A DNA stretch of 64,000 bases, taken from Bacteroidales bacterium (GTDB taxonomy: Bacteria > Bacteroidota > Bacteroidia > Bacteroidales > WCHB1-69). The stretch lies in contig JAEEQE010000011.1 of the NCBI GenBank assembly GCA_016285145.1, positions 1 to 64,000 on the forward strand, written 5' to 3'. Below, piece after piece: positions 44,931-53,544 of the stretch (position 1 is the first letter of the stretch; each line of letters begins with the position of its first letter). The translations under genes were made by a program, and so were the position numbers. The notes under the pieces were generated by a model. The model ran no database searches. It saw nothing but the letters and a program-made list of their open reading frames with translations, and was not told the origin of the DNA.

Positions 44931-45414
44931 TTCCATTTTTGTCTCTTTTAATCTCATAACGCAGACTTTCATTCTTTATTGATTCAACATCCTTCTTGAA
45001 CATAGCTTTCATCAGATTCGGGAATGTGGCGACACCCCCTTTGACATTATATTCAAAATCCATCAGGTAGGCCTTTTCTTTTGCATTTAATTTATCCCAT
45101 GCATTATATTCCCCAAATGTTTCCTTTATTATTCGATTGTATGCCGTTTTTGAATTGTCATAGTCAATGCTTAGCCTCTGATTTATTGCATTGTCTTGTT
45201 GCTCTTTTGTGATGTAGTGCAATCCTCTTCCGTCAGTTTGGCTATTATATATTTTTAGTAGTTTCGGATTTGCGGTTTCTGTGAGCTTCAGTCCATCACC
45301 TATGTCTAAAGTGAAGAAATCCTCTATAGCTGAATAAGCGTAATATCTCTGGAATAATGAATCATAAGAATACCTTAATTTAAGACATGAAGAGAATCCA
45401 TAAGGAATAACACA
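44857..45414 (-). pseudogene. 5'-truncated lysozyme-like toxin tip
   Basis: An open frame of 185 codons runs from just after the TGA at 45415-45417 to the TAG at 44857, with no ATG near its beginning (the first candidate, a TTG at 45220-45222, is deep inside). The part GRGLHYITKEQQDNAINQ, then LNAKEKAYLMDFEYNVKGG, ATFPNLMKAMFKKD and a final GRNKEMLKRAEEL follow the order of T4-type/phage lysozymes (ITKxQ, the 'DFxYNVGG' helix, FPxLxKA, GRN). The catalytic Glu segment is degenerate: the nearest match is IGDGLKL for DEGLRL. It looks like the orphan C-terminal tip of a polymorphic (Rhs-like) toxin. Family call is moderate. Confidence 0.5.
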
Positions 45415-45713
45415 TCATATTACTACCTTGGCCTACGGCCACTCCTTCTATATAACTTATTTTAACTCGCTGTTTCATAAATCTTTGTTTCAGATTGTCT
45501 GCGGTGGTTGTTATTTTCTATTTATTATAGGTATGGCCGATTCGGTACTTCTAAAATAGAAGGGGAATTAATCCTGCGTGGCACCAATGTGCCACGAGTT
45601 TAATTAGCAGTGGTGTATGCTTGTCATTATGGAAGCAACTTCTATATTTCGCCAAAACTGATTTCTAGAATTATGGCGACGGATACATGGACGTGATACG
45701 GGATTCCTTGCCC
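45415..45713. other. Gap of about 300 bases without a recognised gene
   Basis: Between the toxin fragment and rimM. It contains a hairpin CGTGGCAC-CAAT-GTGCCACG at 45577-45596 and otherwise AT-rich, stop-filled sequence. No Rhs core, transposase or RNA gene is recognised in it. Confidence 0.6.
45577..45596. repeat. Small perfect hairpin in intergenic pocket
   Basis: An 8-bp perfect stem with loop CAAT. No T-tract follows on either strand, so it is not a standard terminator. Confidence 0.6.
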
Positions 45714-46235
45714 CTACGACAGATACACGTCAATAAGCCCTTCCGGGGCGTTGATGTGCAGCGTCTTGTTGTCGCGGTCCACGCGCGCGATGAACTGGTG
45801 GTTGGCGGGGATGAGGATGTCGGTGCCGTCGTGGTCCACCACCATGATGGGGTTGTTGCTGACTTCCAAGAACTCGCGGCATGTGCCGATGTCGCCTTTT
45901 GCGGCATCCGTCACGGTGAAGCCGATGACTTCATGGAAATAGAAGCGGTTGTCGGGCAGCTTGGGGAGGTCGCTGAGGGGCAGGTACAGCTCTGTGCCCA
46001 CAAAGTCGCGGGCCTCGTTGACGCCCACACCCTCGAACTGGAGGATGAACTGGTTGTTGCCGCGGCAGATGATGCTTTCGATGGTGTAGGGGATTTTCTC
46101 GCCGTCGATGTCGAGGAACACGGCGGGGAGGTTGAGGTAGTTTTCAGGGTTGTCGGTATCAAAAAAGGCACACAAACCGCCTTTCAGTCCGAAAGGTTTG
46201 GTCAGTGTGCCTAAATAGAAGAATTCGTCTTTCAT
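45714..46235 (-). CDS. rimM: Ribosome maturation factor RimM
   Basis: 173 residues. It binds S19 and assists 30S head assembly. N-terminal RimM domain: YLGTLTKPFGLKGGLCAFF; C-terminal PRC-barrel: FHEVIGFTVTDAAKGDIG and PIMVVDHDGTDILIPANH. The ATG overlaps the rpsP stop (TAATG), giving the common rpsP-rimM pair. Confidence 0.95.
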   Translation of the reverse strand: MKDEFFYLGTLTKPFGLKGGLCAFFDTDNPENYLNLPAVFLDIDGEKIPYTIESIICRGNNQFILQFEGVGVNEARDFVGTELYLPLSDLPKLPDNRFYFHEVIGFTVTDAAKGDIGTCREFLEVSNNPIMVVDHDGTDILIPANHQFIARVDRDNKTLHINAPEGLIDVYLS

Positions 46236-46828
46236 TATGCTTCAGCGGGAGCGGCTTCTTCAGCGGCCGGAGCCTCTTCGGTTTGGGCTTCAGCTTCAGC
46301 GTTTGCGGCAGCCTCTGCGGCAGCGGCTTCGGCGGCTTCCTGAGCGGCCTTGGCGGCGGCAGCGGCCAGTTCGGCGTTGTGGGCGGCTATCTTGGCAGCC
46401 ATGGCTTCCTTGACCTTGGTCTCGGCAGCCAGACGCTCCTTGACGATGGCGCGTTTCTTGTCGCGCTCTTCAATAGCCACATTGTTCAACTTGCTGTCTT
46501 TCTCCTTCTTCCAAGCCTCGAACTTCTGCTGGGCCTGAGCTTCGGAGAGAGCACCCTTGGCGATACCGCCTCTGAGGTGCTTCATCAAATAAACGCCTTC
46601 ACGTTTGAGAATCGCACGGGCCGTATCCGTAGGCGTGGCACCGGTCTCCAACCAATAGAGGGCGCGGTCAAAATTGATGTTAAGCGTTGCCGGATTGGTC
46701 AGGGGATTGTAAGTACCAAGATCTTCGATAAAACGTCCGTCACGTGGTGCACGACCATCCGCAATTACAAGGTGGTAGAAAGGTTGGTTCTTTTTACCTC
46801 TTCTCTGTAATCTGATTCTTGTTGCCAT
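46235..46828 (-). CDS. rpsP: 30S ribosomal protein S16 with Ala/Glu-rich tail
   Basis: 197 residues. The first ~85 are the S16 fold (ATRIRLQRRGKKNQPFYHLV, ADGRAPRDGRFIEDLGTYNP). A helical lysine/glutamate-rich stretch follows, then a ~55-residue Ala/Glu tail (AAAKAAQEAAEAAAAEAAAN). Canonical S16 is about 80-90 residues, and such extensions are normal in Bacteroidota. Promoter at 46897-46904. Confidence 0.96.
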   Translation of the reverse strand: MATRIRLQRRGKKNQPFYHLVIADGRAPRDGRFIEDLGTYNPLTNPATLNINFDRALYWLETGATPTDTARAILKREGVYLMKHLRGGIAKGALSEAQAQQKFEAWKKEKDSKLNNVAIEERDKKRAIVKERLAAETKVKEAMAAKIAAHNAELAAAAAKAAQEAAEAAAAEAAANAEAEAQTEEAPAAEEAAPAEA

Positions 46829-46896
46829 AAAATTTTAATTTTTAGATAATTATGTTAATAATAATCCCTGTAAAGAACTCGTCTTTTTTGGGGCGA

Positions 46897-46904
46897 CAAA
46901 AGTA
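46897..46904 (-). promoter_or_regulatory. Promoter -7 element (TACTTTTG) for rpsP-rimM
   Basis: A perfect TAnnTTTG with TTTG 15 bases upstream (46920-46923 on the minus strand). The leader of about 60 bases could hold a regulatory structure, but none is evident. Confidence 0.7.
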
Positions 46905-46995
46905 CAAAAATTTTGTTATCAAACCGTTGGGGATGTTGATAATTTTTTGAAAGGGATGATGGGAAAAAATCGGAGCGCTTTCTTCTTCCGTTGGT

Positions 46996-47574
46996 TTAAA
47001 AATCAAAGCTGTTGATTTCCCCGCGTGGGTGAATGATGATGTATTTGGTAAAATGCTCGTCGGCGGTGAACCCGTCGCCGTAATTAACGGATCCGTCGGC
47101 TTTCTTCTGCTTCACCAACACATTGGAATAGATGGTCTTGGTGCGCTGGTCCCAATTGATTTCCTCCGTTTCCAATGTGTCGCCTTGTATCACATCGCAG
47201 ATGACAACATTTTTGGAGGCCTTATAAATAGCGTTGTTGATAGCACAGGCATATCCGGCAGTGAGGATGGCCTGCTTCCGACCCATCTCGTTGAACGAGA
47301 TGATGGTAACGCCTTTCGGACAGTCCATATAGGTGGAGTCCCCCGAATAGCTGTTCATCAGCGGGGCTTTGACGATGAAGCTGGTTCTTCCCGAATCGCT
47401 GGTGGTGATTACCATGTTCTCCGCCGACTCGTCGGGGAAGCGGCCGTTGTATTCCAGCAACTGTTTCTCCTTGGACGAAGAACTGCAACCAACAAAAAAC
47501 ATCATAAGGCATAAAGCCGTTATGATGTTTTTTGTGATTGGACTTGTTTGTCGGGAAAGAGACCAAGCCGTCAT
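46996..47574 (-). CDS. lptC: LPS export protein LptC
   Basis: 192 residues. A lipobox-like FFVGC at Cys30 (a lipid or membrane anchor) is followed by an OstA-like beta-jellyroll (MVITTSDSGRTSFIVKAPLM, YMDCPKGVTIISFNEMGRKQ, YSNVLVKQKKADGSVNYGDG). LptC bridges the LptBFG ATPase and LptA in lipopolysaccharide transport. Bacteroidota LptC often carries a lipobox. It is last in the operon MGMT-coaX-barrel-TPR-lptC. Confidence 0.85.
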   Translation of the reverse strand: MTAWSLSRQTSPITKNIITALCLMMFFVGCSSSSKEKQLLEYNGRFPDESAENMVITTSDSGRTSFIVKAPLMNSYSGDSTYMDCPKGVTIISFNEMGRKQAILTAGYACAINNAIYKASKNVVICDVIQGDTLETEEINWDQRTKTIYSNVLVKQKKADGSVNYGDGFTADEHFTKYIIIHPRGEINSFDF

Positions 47575-47580
47575 ATCTGA

Positions 47581-49056
47581 TTATCTGACAGTGGTGTTTT
47601 CCTGAATCCAGCAACCAACATGGTAAGAAGAACCTGCGTTGAGACCGCGTTTGAAGAGTTCTTCCTTGCTCGGGAATCTCAGCTTGGCGCGTTGCTGGTT
47701 GGCCTTTTCAGCGCAACTCGGGTCAACGGCAGCGGCTCTGGCGTATTTGTCGGCAGCGGCCCATGCGCAGGCGGCCGGGATTTCCTCACCACCGCATCTT
47801 CCGTAAGAATTGGCATAAAGGTCGCCAATCAGGATATAAGCTTTGCCCATGTTGGGTTGTGCCTTGAGGGCAGCCAGAGCGGCGGAACGGGCCTCGGCGT
47901 AAGAGTTTTTCAGCTGATAGGCCAGGGCAAGCATGTAGTTGGCATCGCCTTTCTGCTCGTTGGTTTCGCTCAGTCTCACAGCTTCCGTGAAGTAGTTGAT
48001 GGCAGCATCCAATTCGGCCGGGTCTTTTTCTTTCGTGAAACTTCTCAAAGAGAGGTTACCCATCCAGTAGGCGGAACTGCGGTTCGGGTTGGACTTGTGC
48101 AGGATTTCCAAAGCTTCCTTGAAGACAGGGCTGGTAACGCATTCGCCATTGTTGCTCTTCGACATGGTGATGACGATCTTGTTGACAGCGGAAAGGTCAT
48201 CTTTGATTTGCGGCAATTTCTTACCGTAAACATCTTCCAGCACCTGGCAGGAAGCATACGGCGTGATGGACTTTTCAATCTTGCTCAACGATTTCCTGTA
48301 GTTCACGATGTATTTCATCTGACGGGCCGTGTCTTTGCCCAAAGCCTTGGTCTGACGATCGTAGTTGACACCGTCCAGCTGGCCTTTGTTGTAGAGTTCC
48401 GTAAGACTGTCGATTTCTGCGACGGCCTTCTCGTACTGCACTTGGGCGTTGTCGATGGAGATACCCAGATAGTCGGTGGCACGACCGTATGATTCAATCA
48501 CGATGGAGGTGTCCTTGGTGGCCTTGGTCACCTGCTCGGCCAAGCGGAAATAGGCATCCCAGATGGCGGGTTGCGTCTTTTCCTTTTCCAATTCAACTGA
48601 TTGGATGAACAGGTTCAGGTTCTCTTGGATGAGATTGAAATCTTTGGATAATTGTTTTCCTCTGTATTTCAATGTGTTGTATGCCTTGAATCCCATGCAG
48701 TAACCTTTGCTGAACTTGTTCGGGAAGTAGTTGTTCCGCGTGTCAAACGTGGCCAACAGGTCATCGATCAGCTGCTCTTTCTTCAAGGAGTCTTTTTCGT
48801 TCTTGATAAGAGCATCGAAAAGCGTTTGGGCGTTGGTGAAAATGCCGTCCCATGCGCAAGGGCATTTTTGAACGATATACTGCCAGGCCTCGTAGGCATC
48901 GGTGTAGTTTTTAGCCTTGTAAAACATGTTGAAATTAGTCATCTGTTCCAGACATTTCAACGAGTCTTCTTCCGTAGCACCGTATTTGTACGGGCATTGG
49001 GCAAACAAGGAAGTGCTGGCTAAAAGCAAAAATGCGGCTACAATTAATTTTTTCAT
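47581..49056 (-). CDS. Exported tetratricopeptide-repeat protein
   Basis: 491 residues. The signal peptide ends at LFAQ, and Cys-containing leader segments follow (CPYKYGATEEDSLKC, QKCPCAWDG). The body is helical with TPR units, clearest near the C-terminus (AINYFTEAVRLSETNEQKGD, NYMLALAYQLKNSYAEARSA, AYILIGDLYANSY). It probably acts as a periplasmic or outer-membrane scaffold. It is seven bases upstream of lptC and downstream of a beta-barrel gene, so an envelope-assembly task is likely. Confidence 0.82.
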   Translation of the reverse strand: MKKLIVAAFLLLASTSLFAQCPYKYGATEEDSLKCLEQMTNFNMFYKAKNYTDAYEAWQYIVQKCPCAWDGIFTNAQTLFDALIKNEKDSLKKEQLIDDLLATFDTRNNYFPNKFSKGYCMGFKAYNTLKYRGKQLSKDFNLIQENLNLFIQSVELEKEKTQPAIWDAYFRLAEQVTKATKDTSIVIESYGRATDYLGISIDNAQVQYEKAVAEIDSLTELYNKGQLDGVNYDRQTKALGKDTARQMKYIVNYRKSLSKIEKSITPYASCQVLEDVYGKKLPQIKDDLSAVNKIVITMSKSNNGECVTSPVFKEALEILHKSNPNRSSAYWMGNLSLRSFTKEKDPAELDAAINYFTEAVRLSETNEQKGDANYMLALAYQLKNSYAEARSAALAALKAQPNMGKAYILIGDLYANSYGRCGGEEIPAACAWAAADKYARAAAVDPSCAEKANQQRAKLRFPSKEELFKRGLNAGSSYHVGCWIQENTTVR

Positions 49057-49102
49057 CTCTTTATGTTTTAAAATAGGTTTATATTCAGTTTGTTTTTGTC
49101 TT

Positions 49103-50383
49103 TTAATCCATTTTCAACCGTTGGTACCATCTCTCCTGCAAGGTGAAGTTCAAGGTGCATCTGAAGTAGTTCTGCCGAATCAAGTTGTTGACCAAAGTTC
49201 CCATCTTTCCGTATTCTAATGCAATATTGATAGATGAATGTGTATTGAAGGTGGTCAGGGGGAATCCAACGCCGAGAGAGACTGCAAATTCGGTGACAGG
49301 TTTATTGCGTATCATAAAAATACCGGTGGAATACTTGGCACCCAAGCGGAACGACATCCGCTGTACGAATTTGGTGGACTGGGCGTTGGGCACATATTGG
49401 ACCCCCACGGAGGATATGATGGCGTTTTTGGTGGAGTCGCCACGACCCATCAGGCTGTATTTGGCCCAATTCTGCCAAGTCACATCGGCGGCCACGGTCA
49501 GCTTGTCCTTATAAGTATAGGAAAGTCCGCCGCCGATGGCCTGCGGGAGGACAAGTCTGCCCCCCTTATGCTCGTCCAAAAGGAGTGTGTCGTACGTGGT
49601 GGTAGTGCTGTAATCGCCTGTGTAATAGTTGATAAACGTCTTTTCCTTGGCCCAGATATAAGCGGAGTTGCTATAAGTGGCACCCAAGCCAAGGGTGTGG
49701 TTGTCCTTTATTTTCACCAGATATTGCAAGCCTCCGGAAAGATAAATGCCGTCAATATTGTAAGAATGGAGTATATATGTGTTGAAGTAGTTGCTGCCAT
49801 CGAAAGAGGTGTTACTGGAATAGTAGAGCGAGCCGAACATATAGGAGGCGTTCAAGCCAATGGAGAGGCCTTTGCAGATGCGGAATGCATTGCCCCAATA
49901 GAGTTGATTGAGGCCGCCCTTGCCCGTGTAGTTGTAGGAAACTCCGCCCACGTCCTCGAGGGTCTGCTTGTCGGCAATGTCGTATCCTACGGTGCTGTAG
50001 GGCACAATGCCGACAGATGTCCGCCAATGTTTGGTTACCGGCAGTCCGATGGTGAGGTAGCCGGCTTTGGCGAATGAGTTCTTCTGGGTGAGGTTTCCCT
50101 GCCGGATATTGGACACATACAGGGAAGCTGCGGCGTCGGCTACAAACGAGAGCGAGTCGAAAGCGGCGTATGAGGCGGGGTTCCTGAAATTGATGCGGTA
50201 GGGGTTCTGCATGGCGTAGGAAACACCGCCCATGCCATCCAGATGGCCATTGGAGGTTGTGTTCAGCAATCCCACCCCGAAGCTCGAATAGGGCATACTG
50301 ATTTCGTTTTGCGCCCGAAGAACGGAGGCAATGCCCAGCAGAAGCAAGATCGTAAATATGAACCTATTGTGTTTCAGAAACAT
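49103..50383 (-). CDS. Outer-membrane beta-barrel protein (FadL/PorV-like)
   Basis: 426 residues. A signal peptide (IFTILLLLGIASVLRAQ) precedes SMPYSSFGVGLLNTTSNG and MGGVSYAMQNPYRINFRNPASYAAFDS, a start typical of Bacteroidota outer-membrane proteins of FadL/PorV fold. Alternating amphipathic strands run to the end, closing with the aromatic strand FRCTLNFTLQERWYQ. The first 20 bases of the gene overlap the 3' end of coaX. The transported molecule is unknown. Confidence 0.85.
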   Translation of the reverse strand: MFLKHNRFIFTILLLLGIASVLRAQNEISMPYSSFGVGLLNTTSNGHLDGMGGVSYAMQNPYRINFRNPASYAAFDSLSFVADAAASLYVSNIRQGNLTQKNSFAKAGYLTIGLPVTKHWRTSVGIVPYSTVGYDIADKQTLEDVGGVSYNYTGKGGLNQLYWGNAFRICKGLSIGLNASYMFGSLYYSSNTSFDGSNYFNTYILHSYNIDGIYLSGGLQYLVKIKDNHTLGLGATYSNSAYIWAKEKTFINYYTGDYSTTTTYDTLLLDEHKGGRLVLPQAIGGGLSYTYKDKLTVAADVTWQNWAKYSLMGRGDSTKNAIISSVGVQYVPNAQSTKFVQRMSFRLGAKYSTGIFMIRNKPVTEFAVSLGVGFPLTTFNTHSSINIALEYGKMGTLVNNLIRQNYFRCTLNFTLQERWYQRLKMD

Positions 50384-51098
50384 TTAAAATCAAGGTTTTA
50401 AACAAACCCAAAAGAACTAAATTTGGGGCGGCAAATATACGATTTTTTATCATTCCCGAAAGCATTGGAGCATCACCACCTGTCAGGAGTGTGATTAAGT
50501 CGGGATATTGGGTCTGATACTGATGAATGAAGCCTTCGATTTCAAACAGGAACCCGTTGACCGTGCCGGAAAGGATGGACTCCTCGGTGGTTTGTCCCGT
50601 GATGGGCGTGGGCAGGATAGGTTCCACCAGCGGTAGCCGGGCGGTGAAGTGCGGCAGGGCGGCGCAGCGCATCCGCAAACCCGGGGAGATGCTGCCGCCC
50701 CGGTATTCGTTGTCGCGACTGACGAAATCCGTCACCAGACAGGTGCCGGCTTGGATGACAAGAACGGAAGTGTTGTTGTACAATGAGTTGGCTCCGATGG
50801 CGGCGGCAATACGGTCGGTGCCGAGAGTTTCGGGCGTATGGTATCCAATAGTCAGAGGCAATCTCAGGCGGGTAGAGAATGTAAGGGTGTTCACTTGGCC
50901 AGCGAGCCATTCTGAGAGTTGCGGATGTGGGTTCCCCACGGAGGAGAGGATGGCGGCCTGTACCGCATGACGGGCAAGCAAGGGCTGCAGCTCCTCGGGA
51001 GAAAGCAGCGTACTTTGGTATAATTCCACAACCTCGCCGTGTTTGTTGAAGATGGCGGCTTTCTGCCGTGTGTTGCCTATGTCAATTACTAAAAACAT
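50364..51098 (-). CDS. coaX: Type III pantothenate kinase
   Basis: 244 residues. It phosphorylates pantothenate, the first step of CoA synthesis. ASKHA-fold motifs: LVIDIGNTRQKAAIF (phosphate 1), TLGTDRIAAAIGANSLY and VIQAGTCLVTDFV with the acidic catalytic region, then GGSISPGLRMR and LLTGGDAPML. It overlaps the barrel gene by 20 bases and follows the methyltransferase gene by 34. Confidence 0.94.
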   Translation of the reverse strand: MFLVIDIGNTRQKAAIFNKHGEVVELYQSTLLSPEELQPLLARHAVQAAILSSVGNPHPQLSEWLAGQVNTLTFSTRLRLPLTIGYHTPETLGTDRIAAAIGANSLYNNTSVLVIQAGTCLVTDFVSRDNEYRGGSISPGLRMRCAALPHFTARLPLVEPILPTPITGQTTEESILSGTVNGFLFEIEGFIHQYQTQYPDLITLLTGGDAPMLSGMIKNRIFAAPNLVLLGLFKTLILNVSETQ

Positions 51099-51132
51099 GT
51101 GTCAATAACGGAATAATGAGCGTTTTAGTATA

Positions 51133-51744
51133 TCAGAAAAGAGTGGGTTCCCAATGAGTTTTTCCGTCGGTCCGAATGAAAGCGCGGGCCTCCTGGTTGA
51201 GGAATTTGATTTTCCGGTTGATGCCCCAGCGGTAACCGCCCAGATTGCCGTTGGAACAGATGACGCGGTGGCAGGGGACGATGTACATCACGGGGTTGCT
51301 ACCGACAGCCCCACCCACAGGCCTTGCCGCCTTGGGCATCCCGATGCGGCGGGCGATGTTCAAATACGTGGTGACCAAGCCAGAAGGAATCGTCAGAAGA
51401 TCGCGCCAGACGGCCAATTGGAATCCGGTGCCCCAAAGGTGCAGGTCCAAATGTCCCGCCTTTTCGGGTTTCCGTTTCAGCATCCAGACCGCCTTACGGT
51501 GAAACTCCACCTGCCGGCATCGGAACTGGGCGTGCGGGAAATGCCGTTTCAACTGCTCGATAGGCTCCCAACGCATCTCGCCGGGCATGAGGTAGCAGAT
51601 GCCCTTGGAGGTGGAGGCAATCAGGTATCGATGGGAGGCAACATTGATCAGACAATAGTTGATGGTCAGCCGCTTCTCCTTGCCGGAAAATTCGCCCTTG
51701 GTCATCGGAATTATCCGGATGGGACAGGATGTGTTTTGTTCCAT
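51133..51744 (-). CDS. ogt: Methylated-DNA--protein-cysteine methyltransferase
   Basis: 203 residues from the ATG at 51744 (MEQNTSCPIRI), set by the promoter at 51764-51771. It repairs O6-alkylguanine by moving the alkyl group to its own cysteine. The active site is VPCHRVICSNGNLGGYRWG, preceded by the arginine-finger helix region FQLAVWRDLLTIPSG. The N-terminal ~85 residues form the Ada/Ogt ribonuclease-like domain (LINVASHRYLIAST). It lacks the Ada regulatory zinc domain. The symbol follows the usual short form and is approximate. Confidence 0.9.
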   Translation of the reverse strand: MEQNTSCPIRIIPMTKGEFSGKEKRLTINYCLINVASHRYLIASTSKGICYLMPGEMRWEPIEQLKRHFPHAQFRCRQVEFHRKAVWMLKRKPEKAGHLDLHLWGTGFQLAVWRDLLTIPSGLVTTYLNIARRIGMPKAARPVGGAVGSNPVMYIVPCHRVICSNGNLGGYRWGINRKIKFLNQEARAFIRTDGKTHWEPTLF

Positions 51745-51763
51745 AACAATGTGAAATAGAATG

Positions 51764-51771
51764 CAAAAATA
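51764..51771 (-). promoter_or_regulatory. Promoter -7 element (TATTTTTG) for MGMT-coaX-lptC operon
   Basis: A perfect TAnnTTTG followed by CA, 19 bases before the ATG at 51744. Confidence 0.7.
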
Positions 51772-51800
51772 ATAAAAAATGTGATTTTGCGCTTTTTTTG

Positions 51801-51808
51801 TATTTTTG
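51801..51808 (+). promoter_or_regulatory. Promoter -7 element (TATTTTTG) for PepSY-like-prmA operon
   Basis: A perfect TAnnTTTG, 26 bases before the ATG at 51835; divergent from the MGMT promoter. Confidence 0.7.
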
Positions 51809-51834
51809 CCCTCCAATTGTAAAATATTGAAAGT

Positions 51835-53514
51835 ATGAAAAAATTAGGTCGACTGTTACTTTTACTATTTGTTTTACAGGTAGTTATCTTATCAAACAAT
51901 ATTCTTTCCGCCCAAAAACTGAAGCCTTCGGAAGTGCCTGCGGATGTGACGCAAACGTTGGAATTCCAATATCCGTACGTCAAAGTGACAGGTTGGGTAA
52001 AAGATGGCGGTAATTATGTGGCCAACATCAAAGATGAAGGATCTGCGGGGAAAGTCTATATTTCTTCCAATGGTACTTGGCTGCGCACCACCTTCAATGT
52101 GCCACAATCCGAACTTCCCACTACCATTTGGGATTATGTGAAGACCAATTATCCCGACTTCATCATTGCTGTTTCCTGTTTGGAGGAAAAGGAGAATGAG
52201 AAGACGCGTTATTATCTGGAAGTGAAACCGGACGGTGTGGGACAGCAGGCATCTGTGCTGACGTTCAGCACAACGGGCAAGAATGAGCTGATATCGCGTA
52301 AGGATCCGGATAATTTCAAAGACCCGTTGGCTCCTGCGGAGAAACCCGCTCCGAAGCCTGTTGCCGCCAAGGAGAAAGACACCAAGCCGGCTCCCGCCAG
52401 CACTGCTTCCACAAAACCTGCTACTCCTGCCAAGCCTGCCCAGACCAAGCCGGCTACGCCATCGAAACCGGTTGCAGAAAAACCCGCTCCGAAACCCGAA
52501 AACAAAAAGCCGGAGGCCAAACCCGAACCCAAACCAAAGCCGGTAGCCGCCAAGACAGAAGAGCCTAAGCCCCAAAAAGAGGCCAAACCTGAAAAGCCCA
52601 AAAAAGAGAAACCAGAACCGGTTATCACAGACGAACATGGCAATGTGGCCCTCAAACCCAATGTTGTACCTGAGCTTGTGAAGAAGTCGCTGGCGAAGAA
52701 AATCATGCACCCCGAGGAACTGAACTGGTACCTTATTGACAGCATGTATGTGGCCAAGTGCCTGAACACCGGCAAGAAAACGGCCTGCTACATCACCCCG
52801 CAGGGTATGTGGGAGAAAACCCTAACGGCCCTTACTGAAGAATCAGTGACAGGCCCGATGCTGAAACATCTGAACGACTACTACAAAGGATGGAAATTCA
52901 AGTCGGCCATGAAAGAGCAGCGCGCCGACAAGAACGACAAGACGATGGTGGAGTTTTATGAGAAGGCCAATTACAAGTCCAAGCTGGTGACCACTGCCCT
53001 GTTTGACAAAACCGGCAAGCTTATCCGCACTATCGATCCCGACTACGAATTGGGTGGAGGCAAAGCTGGTGGCAATGGCGAGGATGAAGATCTGATCAAG
53101 TACTATGAAAAGATGAACATGAGTTTGGAGAGCGACGATGCACACAGTGTGCCCGAAAATGTGGTGGCGGTGTTCAAACTCAAATATCCCAAGGTGGCCA
53201 ATGTGGAATGGAAAGAGGACGATAATATGAACTATCAGGCTGTTTATTACAGCGCGAGAGGAAAAGAGATATGCGTCATCAACAGTTATGGCGAGATTGT
53301 GGAGACGATGGTGATGGGTAAGTTGGACAACCTTTCCACTACGATTCAGGACAACATCAAGAAGGACCATAAGGGATTCAAGGTGGTGGAATATTACTCC
53401 GTAAAGAAAATTGCCGAAAAACTGAATTTATACAAAGTGTTGATTCAGAATAAGAAAACCGGTGAAGAGGATGTCTTGTGGTTCAACCTGTCGGGGAAAC
53501 CGGTAGAATACTAA
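51835..53514 (+). CDS. Exported protein with PepSY-like domains and Pro/Lys linker
   Basis: 559 residues. A signal peptide ends near LSAQ. Three similar ~120-residue segments of PepSY-like (BLIP-like) type can be seen: about 30-150 (VPADVTQTLEFQYPYVKVTG), 285-400 (NVVPELVKKSLAKKIMHPEE) and 440-559 (SVPENVVAVFKLKYPKVANV), each opening with a helix and the pattern FxxxYP.(V/A). A ~130-residue linker of Pro, Lys, Ala and Glu separates the first two. Such domains are common in Bacteroidota envelope proteins and may bind peptides. It begins the operon that contains prmA. Confidence 0.8.
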   Translation: MKKLGRLLLLLFVLQVVILSNNILSAQKLKPSEVPADVTQTLEFQYPYVKVTGWVKDGGNYVANIKDEGSAGKVYISSNGTWLRTTFNVPQSELPTTIWDYVKTNYPDFIIAVSCLEEKENEKTRYYLEVKPDGVGQQASVLTFSTTGKNELISRKDPDNFKDPLAPAEKPAPKPVAAKEKDTKPAPASTASTKPATPAKPAQTKPATPSKPVAEKPAPKPENKKPEAKPEPKPKPVAAKTEEPKPQKEAKPEKPKKEKPEPVITDEHGNVALKPNVVPELVKKSLAKKIMHPEELNWYLIDSMYVAKCLNTGKKTACYITPQGMWEKTLTALTEESVTGPMLKHLNDYYKGWKFKSAMKEQRADKNDKTMVEFYEKANYKSKLVTTALFDKTGKLIRTIDPDYELGGGKAGGNGEDEDLIKYYEKMNMSLESDDAHSVPENVVAVFKLKYPKVANVEWKEDDNMNYQAVYYSARGKEICVINSYGEIVETMVMGKLDNLSTTIQDNIKKDHKGFKVVEYYSVKKIAEKLNLYKVLIQNKKTGEEDVLWFNLSGKPVEY

Positions 53515-53544
53515 GTAAGCCAAACCAAAACCATTAACCAACCC

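Noticed and set aside
45380-45478. 32-residue minus-strand peptide (MKQRVKISYIEGVAVG...) near the toxin fragment
   Set aside because: Too short, overlaps the better supported fragment frame and has no promoter; kept only as a note.
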